A stretch of DNA of 32,247 bases. It comes from a virus. A program made the position numbers and the translations under genes. The stretch is from positions 1 through 32,247 of the IMG/VR virus record IMGVR_UViG_3300030060_005831; one strand, written 5' to 3'. Each line of letters begins with the position of its first letter. Position 1 is the first letter of the stretch. Below the pieces are notes generated by a model, which did not search any database, was not told where the DNA came from, and worked only from the letters and a program-made list of their open reading frames with translations. Positions 13,129 to 22,279 of this stretch are shown here, piece by piece.

Positions 13129-13745
13129 TAACCCTTTTTTCTTGTCTGCCTAGTTATGCCAATCAAAGTACAATAGCCAATCCTCAGTCGAATACAAGTT
13201 CCTCAGTATCGAATTTCGCCACTCAAGTCTTAACGGGACCTATGACAGAAAATTCTTATGGTGCTGGTATTCAATGTTCTGGAGCTACATTATCAATTAG
13301 CCCATTTGCCACAACTTCGGTTGCAGTAAAGCGTCCTCAAGACTATATTTTTCATACACCAGTCTATAACGAAGCAACAGACTCAGATGGCAACCTCACA
13401 AATGCTGGTGAGATTCTTTATTACAGAGAAAACTACAGCGGCAACAAAGATTCTACTTCTTTAAATTTTGGGATAGCAGCTACAATATCCGTCCCACTTG
13501 ATAAGCGTTTTCAAACTGCTTGCCTCAAAAGTGCGACTACTCAGGAAAAGATAATGCGGCAACAATTATCGACAGCCAGATTAAACTATGAATTGGCTAG
13601 ATTGAAAAACTGCCACGAGCTAAGAGTTATGGGTGCTGAATATTCTCCAGACTCTGAATACTTTGACCTTTGCTCCGATATTGTAAGTAAACCTAAAATG
13701 AACCAAGTTATCCCTCATACACACAAAATTGAGCTAAATAAGTAA
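13116..13745 (+). CDS. Secreted protein with non-ATG start, about 209 aa
   Basis: The mature part (from NQSTIANPQS, at 13161) is clear: TENSYGAGIQCSGATLSISP, an EILYYRENYSGNKDSTSLNFG repeat-like strand, SVPLDKRF, then a helix (QLSTARLNYELARLKNCHEL) and a DLC end. I recall this set of motifs in cyanophage proteins. The leader IFQLITLFSCLPSYA fits a signal peptide but begins at an ATT (13116); the nearest in-frame ATGs (12960, 12993) would add a charged, non-leader-like extension inside the upstream gene. Start uncertain, product well supported. Confidence 0.6.
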   Translation: MFQLITLFSCLPSYANQSTIANPQSNTSSSVSNFATQVLTGPMTENSYGAGIQCSGATLSISPFATTSVAVKRPQDYIFHTPVYNEATDSDGNLTNAGEILYYRENYSGNKDSTSLNFGIAATISVPLDKRFQTACLKSATTQEKIMRQQLSTARLNYELARLKNCHELRVMGAEYSPDSEYFDLCSDIVSKPKMNQVIPHTHKIELNK

Positions 13746-13793
13746 ATTTAGTCCACTCAGAATGGCCTACAAAGGGCCTCTGGATTGCCTTGC

Positions 13794-14357
13794 TTATGTT
13801 TGTACCTTTGATTTATCATTCTTTTTGCTCAGTTTCTTTATGGCTGTCTTGATGAGGTTTTTTAGTAAATTGGCTATTATAGGAGAACTAGCCGCAGTAA
13901 CAGCAATAATTGAAGTGTTAACAAGAACAGGAGTGCTAGGTATCCATTTTTCAATAAAGGTTGAATCTCTGAAGATTTCATAGCAGCGTCCATTTTTTAC
14001 AGAATGACCTATGACCACTTGTAACTTAAGGTCATTGGGGTAGCTTCCTACTGGAATATTATCCTCAGACGGACATTTTATGAAGAACTCTTTATCTTTT
14101 TTGACTTTGGGTTTGTATTCTGGCGGCTGTGGTATTTCTGGTTGCGGTTGTTCTGGTTGTTTTACTGGGTCTGTTGGAATAAATTTGTCAGGATTATATT
14201 GAAGAGCCTCAAAAGTTGGATAGCTTACAACAGGATAGTCAATCTTTGGTTTATCAATAATATCTAAAGTTGTTGGATATTGTTCCCATGTTCTTGTTTT
14301 GGGAATAAATATTTCTTTAATTTTTATCTGTGGTATCTCAATTCTGTGGATTTCCAA
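13794..14357 (-). CDS. Proline-rich membrane protein, 187 aa
   Basis: Three parts: an N-terminal 80 residues rich in Ile, Pro and Lys; a Pro/Gln-rich linker (DPVKQPEQPQPEIPQPPEYK); and a folded segment with two Cys (FFIKCPSEDNIPVGSYP ... NGRCYEIF) followed by a membrane segment VLVNTSIIAVTAASSPIIAN (about 144-163) and a basic end. It resembles, from memory, a cyanophage protein of unknown role. Overlaps the membrane protein gene upstream by 20 bases. Confidence 0.6.
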   Translation of the reverse strand: MEIHRIEIPQIKIKEIFIPKTRTWEQYPTTLDIIDKPKIDYPVVSYPTFEALQYNPDKFIPTDPVKQPEQPQPEIPQPPEYKPKVKKDKEFFIKCPSEDNIPVGSYPNDLKLQVVIGHSVKNGRCYEIFRDSTFIEKWIPSTPVLVNTSIIAVTAASSPIIANLLKNLIKTAIKKLSKKNDKSKVQT

Positions 14358-14592
14358 GTGGTGTCACCTTTTTTGGTTCTGGTAGCTGTATAGATGGCCC
14401 TGTGAGACTTGGTATCTTGTCTCCCATCACATCTGGTAATTTATCCTCCAGACTTCCCATGATCTTGTTTTTCAATGTCCTCTCAAATTCGGGGCTTTGC
14501 ATATAGCGAATTGCTACATATCCGAAAGCTGCCATTGAAACTGACATTAAAAATGACAAAATAGAAATAATTTTTATAATTCGATCAAGCAT
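14338..14592 (-). CDS. Membrane-anchored protein, 84 aa
   Basis: Residues about 7-30 (KIISILSFLMSVSMAAFGYV) form one membrane segment; the rest is a polar domain with repeated DKLP/DKIP turns ending in LPEPKK. Its ATG overlaps, on the opposite strand, the ATG of the 44-aa gene at 14591 (CATG). Probably works with the proline-rich protein. Family unnamed. Confidence 0.6.
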   Translation of the reverse strand: MLDRIIKIISILSFLMSVSMAAFGYVAIRYMQSPEFERTLKNKIMGSLEDKLPDVMGDKIPSLTGPSIQLPEPKKVTPLGNPQN

Positions 14593-14725
14593 GGTTAAAG
14601 AGGCAATACTGAAAGCGATTTCTCACACTTTAATTATATCAATGCTCTTAATTATTCCCACTCTTGGGCCTTTATACATTTTAGGTGGCATAATGACTAG
14701 ACAAATGCAGGAATCTAAGCGTTAG
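14591..14725 (+). CDS. Small membrane protein, 44 aa
   Basis: ATG to TAG ORF that exactly fills the gap between two minus-strand genes. Product: charged N-terminus, then a hydrophobic stretch SHTLIISMLLIIPTLGPLYI and a basic tail MTRQMQESKR, a plausible single membrane pass. No Shine-Dalgarno. Small phage proteins of this shape can be holins or spanin helpers, but no function can be assigned. Confidence 0.45.
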   Translation: MVKEAILKAISHTLIISMLLIIPTLGPLYILGGIMTRQMQESKR

Positions 14726-15236
14726 GATCTGCTGGATATTGTGTCATATTATATTTTTCAAACTTTCCATCTGAATCATAAGTTGCACCATACAAAGTAA
14801 CTAAAGCTGCTGTATCTGAACAGGCATCAATCTCTGTTTCTCTTGTATTACAGGCAGTTCTAACACCATCACGATAAGTTGTAATAGCTGTAGGAATTGC
14901 AGTAGATTTTTCTGCTTTTCTTACAACATACCAATCATATTTAGCCAACAAAGAACCAGCAGTAGCTTTTTCCTGTGTCTTTAATACTGATTTAACACCT
15001 AAAGTAGTGTATTCAACTCCATCTTTAGTTTCTGTCTTATCATCAAGTTCCTTAGCAGCACCATCGCCCCAATAAAAACGTGAATCATACGTTGGTGCGT
15101 CAGCGACCTCCGTTATACCAATAGCTTCTTTTTCTGTCTTGGAAGCTAATCTAAGCCAGTTAGCAGGGTAGTTTATATTGTTGTGACTAAATGCCACATC
15201 AACTGGTAATAGGTTTCCGTCTAATTTAAATGCCAT
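14715..15236 (-). CDS. Tail-fibre-associated (assembly or tip) protein, 173 aa
   Basis: Last gene of the late operon, right after the large fibre gene. The N-terminal 80 residues (NINYPANWLRLASKTEKEAI ... YDSRFYWGDG) and the helix SLLAKYDWYVVRKAEKST, followed by ITTYRDGVRTACNTRETEI, resemble the YDW/R...R pattern of phage tail-fibre assembly proteins with a C-terminal three-helix domain. Likely chaperone or component of the fibres. Confidence 0.6.
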   Translation of the reverse strand: MAFKLDGNLLPVDVAFSHNNINYPANWLRLASKTEKEAIGITEVADAPTYDSRFYWGDGAAKELDDKTETKDGVEYTTLGVKSVLKTQEKATAGSLLAKYDWYVVRKAEKSTAIPTAITTYRDGVRTACNTRETEIDACSDTAALVTLYGATYDSDGKFEKYNMTQYPADPNA

Positions 15237-15245
15237 AACTATATA

Positions 15246-17930
15246 CTACCTTGCCCTTGCATTTTTGAAAGGAGATTCGGCAAATGCTAAATAAATAAAT
15301 GTATCGCCACTTCCATTATGTGTTCCTGCCGTCATTCTTAGTTTAAATCCATTTGATAATATATCTAAAGTTCCACTTGAACCATCTGATTCTGATTGAG
15401 CATTATCAGGGTGTAGATAATCATTATCTGCATTATATCCAGCCCTTTTATTGTCATGGATAACCCAAGCTGCGGCAGCATTAGTCCTCTTCAAAATTAT
15501 TACAGCGGGCCTAAAATTCGTGAAAACAAAGGTGCCATCGGTTGATCCATTGCCTGTATATGACCCAAACTTGCTATACCCTGCTACTTCACTAAATGCG
15601 TAGAAAACATTATTTTGAAAGTTTACTAATCCTGATCCATATGTAAAAACACTAGAAGTAGGTGCTGGATAGTTTACAGCACTATTACCTGTAGTTGCTG
15701 CTCCGTCAGTTTCAAAGAGTATCCAACCATTTTCACCAATATCTCGATGATAAACAACCCATGATGCACCATTAAGAGTTCTTGACTTTGTAATATATAC
15801 GTCTGGTGCAACACCTAATCCATGTCCTACTGTTGCCGATCCACTAGTTTGTGCGGTAAATAATCCAATTGAAAAACCTGCTGTTTGGTTTGCTTTTACA
15901 GTTGCTTGAAGCGTTCCATCAAAATTACTTGATCCAAGGGATGAATTTGTATTAACCTGTCCTCCCATTCCACTATGTATTGAACAGTAATAGTAGAGAG
16001 TAGGAGCAGAAGCAGCTACAACTATTGTTACCTGTGTTGAGCTATTATGTGTAACCCCTGTTGTATATTCAGATCCACCGCCATGCGTACCATCTGCTGT
16101 TGTGGAAAACTTTAATGGGTGGGCTGATGGGTAGTTAAATATATAAGTACCACCTTCTGCAAGGTCAAGGGTTACAGCAGATGTTCCAAAACCATCAAAT
16201 CTATACTTATTACCAGAATCATCAACAACTGTTACTGTATAGGTTTTGCCATCTGTATCGCCAGCGTTCCAGTTCCATGCAACATAATTCTGCCCATTTG
16301 TATTTTGTTGATCGCTTGCATCCGCAGAAGTTGTAAAACCATTACTGTCAAAACTATCCAAAGGATAATTTGAATCTTCCGTAGCAGATTCATTTACAAA
16401 CAAAACCCCCGCTGGTATACCCCTGACACTATCATGTGTTTGATGATAGTCAGTATTAGTTCTACTTTTTAACCAAACCCAATCAGGTTGAAAATTTAAT
16501 CCAGTAATTGCACGACTTGCCGCTCCATTACCAGACCAAAGCAAAGTATTAAAATGTTCATTAGGTAGCAGTATTGTTGGGTCGGGTAAGTTTGCTGAAC
16601 ATAATGATACAAATCCTGTTGGTGGGGTATAGCTAAATGCTTGTTGACCAAAATTTATACTCATTGATAAAGATTGACCTGTTCCAACTGCTCCAATACC
16701 TAAATGACCTTCAGTACTAACCAAAGAAATAGCACCTTGAGAGGTATTGTTTTTATAAAATGTAACTTGACCATTATCCATGTCTAAAGCAACACCTATT
16801 ACATCACCATTTGTAAAACTTTGATTATTATAAGTTGAACTAGAGCCTCCAACATACTTGTCTCCGCTTGAATAATATGCAACTGTATTTGCTACATTAA
16901 CAACATTTCCTGTTCCCAAATAAGTGTCCGCAGTTACACCGATAAATAAATAATCATTTAGAGGTCGAACTTCCCAATACCATTTCCCTGTCTTGGGAGA
17001 AGCCATTGAGGTAACATTACCTGATTGATTGTTAGCCGCATAAGTAACTTTTAAATTTCCTTCCGAATAAGTGTGATCATTATTCTCACATAAAGGATTA
17101 AAAGTAGGAAAATTGTTAGTTGGTGTATCTTCTACTGAATCATTACCAGCACCAGCACTTACAGAAAAATTATTTGGTGTAAAGTTATTAGAATTACCGC
17201 TTGTGTCCTTTCCTAATGTGGTTGCTGTTGTACCTGAGTTATCGGCAAACTGTAGTCTAAACCCATTTGTACCAAAAGTTAATCCAGATGTATTTATTGG
17301 AACCCATTGCCCTGTATCTGCATTTGTTTCTCCAAAAGATGAAGGTGTTAATTGTTGTCCATCAATATAATTAATTTCTGACATATAGCCATCAAATGCC
17401 CTATCTGAAGAAGCTGAATTATCTCTTCCTATTTGCAATACAGCAGAATTATTGCCTATTCCAAACGTACTATTCTGACTTAAATTATTTGATGATGAAA
17501 AACTTGTTTCTTCTACTCCGTTAATATAAATTTTTTGTCTATTATCTGCTGTACTTAAAGTTGTATCTACAGCAACAACGATATGGTACCAAGCACTAGG
17601 ATCTCGAAATATTCTATTTGTTGCTCTATGTGAACCACTCCAACCAGCAAATCTTAATTGTCCATTATAAAAATAAATTGCACCAAATCCAGAATTATTA
17701 TTATTTCCATCGTATCCATTAAACAATTCGCCGTAATTTGAAGTTGCTTCTGCCGCTCTGCCTAACTTTAACCAAACACTATATGTAAATTTATATTGAC
17801 TTGTAGAAGTACCAGAAGTCCGATTTAGATATCCTGTATCATCATAATTAAACCTTAAACTGCGATCTACTGTGTAATCAGCAGCAACAGCCCCTGAAGC
17901 CCCTATTCTTATTGGATCAAAAAATGGCAT
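15246..17930 (-). CDS. Large tail fibre: LamG-like, SPRY-like and cupredoxin-like domains, 894 aa
   Basis: Probable receptor-binding fibre. Residues about 28-235: concanavalin/LamG-type fold (SVWLKLGR, WYHIVVAVD, KIYINGVEE, FDGYMSEINYIDGQQL). About 285-445: SPRY-like (GKWYWEVRP, FIGVTAD, DVIGVALDMDNGQVTFYKN). About 470-560 and 670-894: two related beta segments with W.VYH/H...R motifs. About 561-660: cupredoxin-like domain with H604, C649, H652 and M655 in the copper-ligand pattern (HPLKF; YYYCSIHSGM). Starts one base inside the next fibre gene. Confidence 0.75.
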   Translation of the reverse strand: MPFFDPIRIGASGAVAADYTVDRSLRFNYDDTGYLNRTSGTSTSQYKFTYSVWLKLGRAAEATSNYGELFNGYDGNNNNSGFGAIYFYNGQLRFAGWSGSHRATNRIFRDPSAWYHIVVAVDTTLSTADNRQKIYINGVEETSFSSSNNLSQNSTFGIGNNSAVLQIGRDNSASSDRAFDGYMSEINYIDGQQLTPSSFGETNADTGQWVPINTSGLTFGTNGFRLQFADNSGTTATTLGKDTSGNSNNFTPNNFSVSAGAGNDSVEDTPTNNFPTFNPLCENNDHTYSEGNLKVTYAANNQSGNVTSMASPKTGKWYWEVRPLNDYLFIGVTADTYLGTGNVVNVANTVAYYSSGDKYVGGSSSTYNNQSFTNGDVIGVALDMDNGQVTFYKNNTSQGAISLVSTEGHLGIGAVGTGQSLSMSINFGQQAFSYTPPTGFVSLCSANLPDPTILLPNEHFNTLLWSGNGAASRAITGLNFQPDWVWLKSRTNTDYHQTHDSVRGIPAGVLFVNESATEDSNYPLDSFDSNGFTTSADASDQQNTNGQNYVAWNWNAGDTDGKTYTVTVVDDSGNKYRFDGFGTSAVTLDLAEGGTYIFNYPSAHPLKFSTTADGTHGGGSEYTTGVTHNSSTQVTIVVAASAPTLYYYCSIHSGMGGQVNTNSSLGSSNFDGTLQATVKANQTAGFSIGLFTAQTSGSATVGHGLGVAPDVYITKSRTLNGASWVVYHRDIGENGWILFETDGAATTGNSAVNYPAPTSSVFTYGSGLVNFQNNVFYAFSEVAGYSKFGSYTGNGSTDGTFVFTNFRPAVIILKRTNAAAAWVIHDNKRAGYNADNDYLHPDNAQSESDGSSGTLDILSNGFKLRMTAGTHNGSGDTFIYLAFAESPFKNARAR
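15951..16250 (-). other. Cupredoxin-like domain within the fibre gene
   Basis: Residues about 561-660 of the fibre. The order H...C-x2-H-x2-M (H604, C649, H652, M655), with YTVTVVDDSGNKY at the start and a GGTYIFNYPSAHPLKF strand, is the plastocyanin-type layout. All four type-1 copper ligands are present, so copper binding is possible; whether the phage domain holds metal is not known. Confidence 0.6.
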
Positions 17931-18889
17931 TACTTAACGTCTAAAGAAACTGCACAATGAATTACGTTACTGGATAAAATCACATAATCTATTCGATCTA
18001 CCGCAGCAGCAGTTGTCGTAAGTGTTGGTGCTGTACCGCCTACAAATTTAAAAGCTGAGTTAAATGCTGCTGTTCTAGATCCTGTACCATCTTGTGTAAT
18101 AAATATTGAACCTGCCTGACCTACTACCTGATTACTTGGTGCTGCAAATGTTCTATTACCACCAAGCGTTACTGAATGATGACAGGCTGTAGCCATGTCT
18201 ATTGTTATTGTTGCTCCGTCTGATAGTGCTGTAATATTAGCTGCTGCTCCCCCTGTAAGACTTACGCCCCCCGAAGCAGTTTCAAATTTCTTTGTAGCCG
18301 AATGATAAAGCTCATTTGCTCCACCATTAATAAACTGCGCCAAAATATTGGAACCGCCATTGTCTCTAATAATTACGTCATCTTCAGCTTCTAAAATAAG
18401 GTCATCACCATTACTGGTAATTTTTAGATCGTTTGTGGCACTTGTAATAGTACTGTCAGTTGCGTCATGCGTAATGGTCAAATCTGAACCAGCACCAAAA
18501 ACTGCACTTGCATTATCAGCAAACTCAAGAGCATTGTCTGACCTATCAAAAACAACATCCCTTCCAGCAGTAGCACCATCAAAAGTGACATCTTCTTGAA
18601 AAATATTTGTTGAAGTAAAAGTATTTGCTGCCGATAATCCAGCATGACCAAAGTTCGTTGCACTTACATCACCCAAAGTAACAAAAGCATTATTAGCAGA
18701 ATTTCTTATTTTTAAGGTATCGCCATCAATGTGTGGAACATAAGCTGCAACACCGATTGAAGGATCACCAGAACCTTGATTAAGTGTAGATAAAGCAGCA
18801 ATTATTTGATTTAACTTTGTTCTTACAACCAAACCAGTTCCGTTGTCAGTTGTAAAACCTGACCCTCCAGTATTATCGACTCTTGACAT
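17930..18889 (-). CDS. Tail fibre protein, 319 aa
   Basis: Beta-rich, repetitive fibre: NTFTSTNIFQEDVTFDG, then DNALEFADNASAVFG and HDATDSTITSATNDLKITSN repeats, and a C-terminal part SVTLGGNRTFAAPSN ... GSIFITQDGTGSRT of the kind found at fibre ends. The N-terminal 35 residues (NTGGSGFTTDNGTGLVVRTK) would attach to the tail tip. Located between J and the large fibre, the usual place. Confidence 0.7.
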   Translation of the reverse strand: MSRVDNTGGSGFTTDNGTGLVVRTKLNQIIAALSTLNQGSGDPSIGVAAYVPHIDGDTLKIRNSANNAFVTLGDVSATNFGHAGLSAANTFTSTNIFQEDVTFDGATAGRDVVFDRSDNALEFADNASAVFGAGSDLTITHDATDSTITSATNDLKITSNGDDLILEAEDDVIIRDNGGSNILAQFINGGANELYHSATKKFETASGGVSLTGGAAANITALSDGATITIDMATACHHSVTLGGNRTFAAPSNQVVGQAGSIFITQDGTGSRTAAFNSAFKFVGGTAPTLTTTAAAVDRIDYVILSSNVIHCAVSLDVK

Positions 18890-18925
18890 GACAACTCAGT
18901 ATTTTTTCTAAGTATATCCTAAATA

Positions 18926-21900
18926 TTAACCTTTACCAAAACCAATAGCAGTAAAGTTAAAGTTTCTATCTACAGAACTGCCAGAACTGTCTTTGAAGTG
19001 TACAGTGAATCCGCTACCAGTGATACTGGAAAGCTCGAAGAAATCACCAGAGGCCATATTAAAAGCTGTAATTCCTATTGCTGGCGGGTTAGAGTTTGAA
19101 CCTAATAATGCACTAGTACCTGTAAAAAATGGGTGGTCAAATGTGATGGATTTCGCCCCAGCCCCAGATGCAATGGTTGTTGTGCTTTGTTCTGTTCTTC
19201 TTTGAAATTCTGCAAAATATCCCAATTGACTTACTCTTATATCTTGGTTTGTATCTTGAGTTGTTAACACACATTTAAACTTAAATGCCCTACCTTTAAA
19301 TGTTCCATTTGCAAACTTTTGAAAACCTGAGTAGCTTGTTGCATCTTGTGAAGTCTGAACAAATACTTCTGCATTTGTATCAACTGACGCAGTTCCATCA
19401 AAATCTTGTCTTGCATCAATATCTGTTACTGAATCAATTAAATCTGAAGAATAAACAGAATCAGTTTGAATAAGTTTTCTAAGATCAAGGCTAAATACAG
19501 CACCTAAATCCAAAGTTTCATTAAATAAATATGTACCAGTTGTTGAGACACCGCCAATATCATCAATCGAAGTTTCAGAATCTATATCTGTGCTGTCATC
19601 AAAGTTTCCAGTTCCAGCCAAACTTATTGATGATGTTCCAGAATCAAATCCAACATTAGTTTTTGTACCTTGAAAAGGTGGAGAATCTTGATCCTCTCTT
19701 CTTGCCTGCACTAACAATTTAGGCTGTGTTTCTGGTAAATCAATTACAAGTGATGTTTCTCCAGTACTGAATCTGTCACCATCATCTTGTGCCTTAAGAA
19801 TGTACTCTCCTTCGAGTAAAGGAACAACTTTTTCTGTTGATGCACCACTTAATGCTAAAACAAGGTCGGTTGCATCTTGAAAAGTACCACTTCCATCTGT
19901 TTTAGGTGAATGGCGTATATGAATACGACCACCTGCTCTAACATCTGCATCTGCAACAGCATCCCATCTTAATCTGATTTCTTTATCTGATATCGGCTCG
20001 TAAGTAAGATTTGTTATGTCTGAAGGTGGAGCAGTTTTACCAACAGCATTAAAGGTCAATGTTGCTGGTGTTCTACTAGGCTCATTTAAACCATTGAAAG
20101 AAAATAGTCTAAATTCATATGTTCCAGCTTCACTGTTAACGATTTCTGCATAGCTTGAAACTGTTTCTATTTTTGTAAAACTTCCATTGTTTACTCTGTA
20201 ATGAAGTTCATATCTGGCAGCACCCGATTGAGTTTGCCAATCTAATAATATTTTTGAAACTGCTTTATTGTTAATTAACACAATTTGTTCTGTTGCCTGT
20301 AAACCAACAGGAGGATCTAAAACTTGCGTTAAAGAACTTATATTTCTTGTGGGTAAAGCTGACCCATCCTCAACAAAAGCATATTTTCCTTCATTATGTT
20401 CTAATGCTGTGATTGAATATGTAGAATCATCATTTTCACTTACAGAAACAACTCTCCATGTTGATGTTTCCAGAGTTGAATTTTCTAAAACATATGGAGC
20501 ATTTGTATTTGGTGATGTAGAAAAAGCTGAAGAAACAGTGATTGTTTTTCCGCTAATACCACTTATAGTTTTTGTTTCTAATGTACCATCTGGCATCACA
20601 ATTGAAATTGTCGGACTTAATGACAAACTGGGAATATCAGTGGAATCTTCATCATCTAAAACAACAACAGTTGTACTTGTAACAGATGAAAGCAAACCAC
20701 CTCTCCTCACTCCAGATTTTAGAGAATCTGCAATTTCAATAATATCTCCGCACCTTACCAAAACTCCAGCTGCAGCAGTTGTTGTAAAAGCACAGGTTTC
20801 TCCAGAATTTTGCTCATTAAATAAAAACCATCTTCCTAATCTTGCAGCTTGACCTCTTGAAGTACAAGCAAAAGCTTTTATAGTTTTAGTTCTTACTCCA
20901 TACTTTGTTTGAGTAATAGAATCAGCCTCCACAGTTTCAATATCTAATTCCTGTGTGGTCATATCAAAATATTGAACGTGAATTATTGTATGTCTTGTTT
21001 TTAAACTTGATCCGTTATAAACAAAACCATCTTCTAAAACATTTGAATTATTAAAAATGTATTTTGTTGCTTGACTCTCTGCATCTTGAGAAATAGCTAT
21101 TGAACCAGCAGAATAAAATGCAATTGCTCTCATAGAGCCACACAAAGCATTAATTAAATTAAATGCGGATTGTTGCTGTGTAATCGAGACGTTAACTGAG
21201 AAGCGTGGCTCGGTTGTTCCATTACCAGATCCATCATCAACCATCCCTCCACAATATTCACTGACGGTCTTAAAACTAAATTTATCAAGAGAAGATTCAG
21301 CAATATTACATCCATATCTTTCATTTGTTAATAAATCATATAAAATCCAAGCTGGATCTGAACTCCACTCTTTACTTGCTTTAAAAGTGCCATCCCATGT
21401 CCCAGAATAAGTAAGACTTCCAAAAGTAGAATTTACAGTTGCATTAGAAGGTATTTTTATTTTTATTCCTCTTATTCTAAAGCGTCTATTTGGTATTCTT
21501 GGGAATTTTTCAGCACTAAAACGTAAGCCAACATGAGCAGTATTTGGGTAGGCATTTTGCGTCATTATTATATTGGTTGCACTTGAGAATCTGAATGCAT
21601 TTACAATTTTTGAATCTGTACTGTCTGCTGTTACTCTTTCAACCCTTATTTGAACTGGAAAAGATGTACCACTTGCAAGGTTTATTAAATAATCTCTAAA
21701 ATATGCATTTGTCGATCTTCCTTTTACAGTGTCATCTACAGCAGTTGTTGTAGTCCCATCATTTTCAATTATTTTTATTCTTAACTGAACTTCTGTTCCA
21801 TCAATTCCACCGTTATCATTAAAAACTTGCATCGAAGGAAATTGTAAAGTTACCCTTACTGCATTAATTGTTGTCTGACTAACTGTATGAGTTACAGGAT

Positions 21901-22279
21901 TTGAAGTTGTAACCTCTGTTCCAATTCCTACTTCTGTCTCTATATTTTTAATTCCAGAAATAAAAGTTTGACTTGATGTTCCCTCCCTAAATTCAAAACC
22001 TACATCTTTAAAATTAAAATCGCTGTCATTGGGAGCAGTAACACTGGCAGCCGCTTGTAATATCGGTGTTTGATTTAAAAAAATATCTTTTTTGAAACTA
22101 TTTATATAAGCTGTTGATGTCTTATCTGTTACACCATTTTTTGATGCTGTTGCACTACCCTCAATTTCACCTTCGGAAAGAAGCTCCACAATTGTATTAA
22201 ACTGCTTTGAACTTAATGCACCACTGGGCAAATCAGGATTTGAAAAAGTTGTACTCTGGTCAAATTCTTTTATAGACAT
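18926..22279 (-). CDS. J: Tail tip / host specificity protein, lambda J-like, 1117 aa
   Basis: Central tail-tip protein that meets the host receptor and starts DNA entry. The N-terminus IVELLSEGEIEG matches the ISEGPIEG start of lambda J; PAWILYDLLTNERYG (309-323) is another hallmark. Residues about 655-750 and 750-850 look like fibronectin type III domains (PPVGLQATE ... YEFRLFSFNGLNE; PPSDITNLTYEP ... IRLRWDAVADADV). Similar in length to lambda J (1132 aa). Follows I, as in lambda. Confidence 0.9.
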   Translation of the reverse strand: MSIKEFDQSTTFSNPDLPSGALSSKQFNTIVELLSEGEIEGSATASKNGVTDKTSTAYINSFKKDIFLNQTPILQAAASVTAPNDSDFNFKDVGFEFREGTSSQTFISGIKNIETEVGIGTEVTTSNPVTHTVSQTTINAVRVTLQFPSMQVFNDNGGIDGTEVQLRIKIIENDGTTTTAVDDTVKGRSTNAYFRDYLINLASGTSFPVQIRVERVTADSTDSKIVNAFRFSSATNIIMTQNAYPNTAHVGLRFSAEKFPRIPNRRFRIRGIKIKIPSNATVNSTFGSLTYSGTWDGTFKASKEWSSDPAWILYDLLTNERYGCNIAESSLDKFSFKTVSEYCGGMVDDGSGNGTTEPRFSVNVSITQQQSAFNLINALCGSMRAIAFYSAGSIAISQDAESQATKYIFNNSNVLEDGFVYNGSSLKTRHTIIHVQYFDMTTQELDIETVEADSITQTKYGVRTKTIKAFACTSRGQAARLGRWFLFNEQNSGETCAFTTTAAAGVLVRCGDIIEIADSLKSGVRRGGLLSSVTSTTVVVLDDEDSTDIPSLSLSPTISIVMPDGTLETKTISGISGKTITVSSAFSTSPNTNAPYVLENSTLETSTWRVVSVSENDDSTYSITALEHNEGKYAFVEDGSALPTRNISSLTQVLDPPVGLQATEQIVLINNKAVSKILLDWQTQSGAARYELHYRVNNGSFTKIETVSSYAEIVNSEAGTYEFRLFSFNGLNEPSRTPATLTFNAVGKTAPPSDITNLTYEPISDKEIRLRWDAVADADVRAGGRIHIRHSPKTDGSGTFQDATDLVLALSGASTEKVVPLLEGEYILKAQDDGDRFSTGETSLVIDLPETQPKLLVQARREDQDSPPFQGTKTNVGFDSGTSSISLAGTGNFDDSTDIDSETSIDDIGGVSTTGTYLFNETLDLGAVFSLDLRKLIQTDSVYSSDLIDSVTDIDARQDFDGTASVDTNAEVFVQTSQDATSYSGFQKFANGTFKGRAFKFKCVLTTQDTNQDIRVSQLGYFAEFQRRTEQSTTTIASGAGAKSITFDHPFFTGTSALLGSNSNPPAIGITAFNMASGDFFELSSITGSGFTVHFKDSSGSSVDRNFNFTAIGFGKG

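Noticed and set aside
13762-13776. GGCC/GGCC hairpin between convergent genes
   Set aside because: Short stem, no U-run on either side; too weak to call a terminator.
20268-20852. Plus-strand 194-codon ORF
   Set aside because: Antisense of the tail-tip J gene; valine/serine-rich shadow without motifs.
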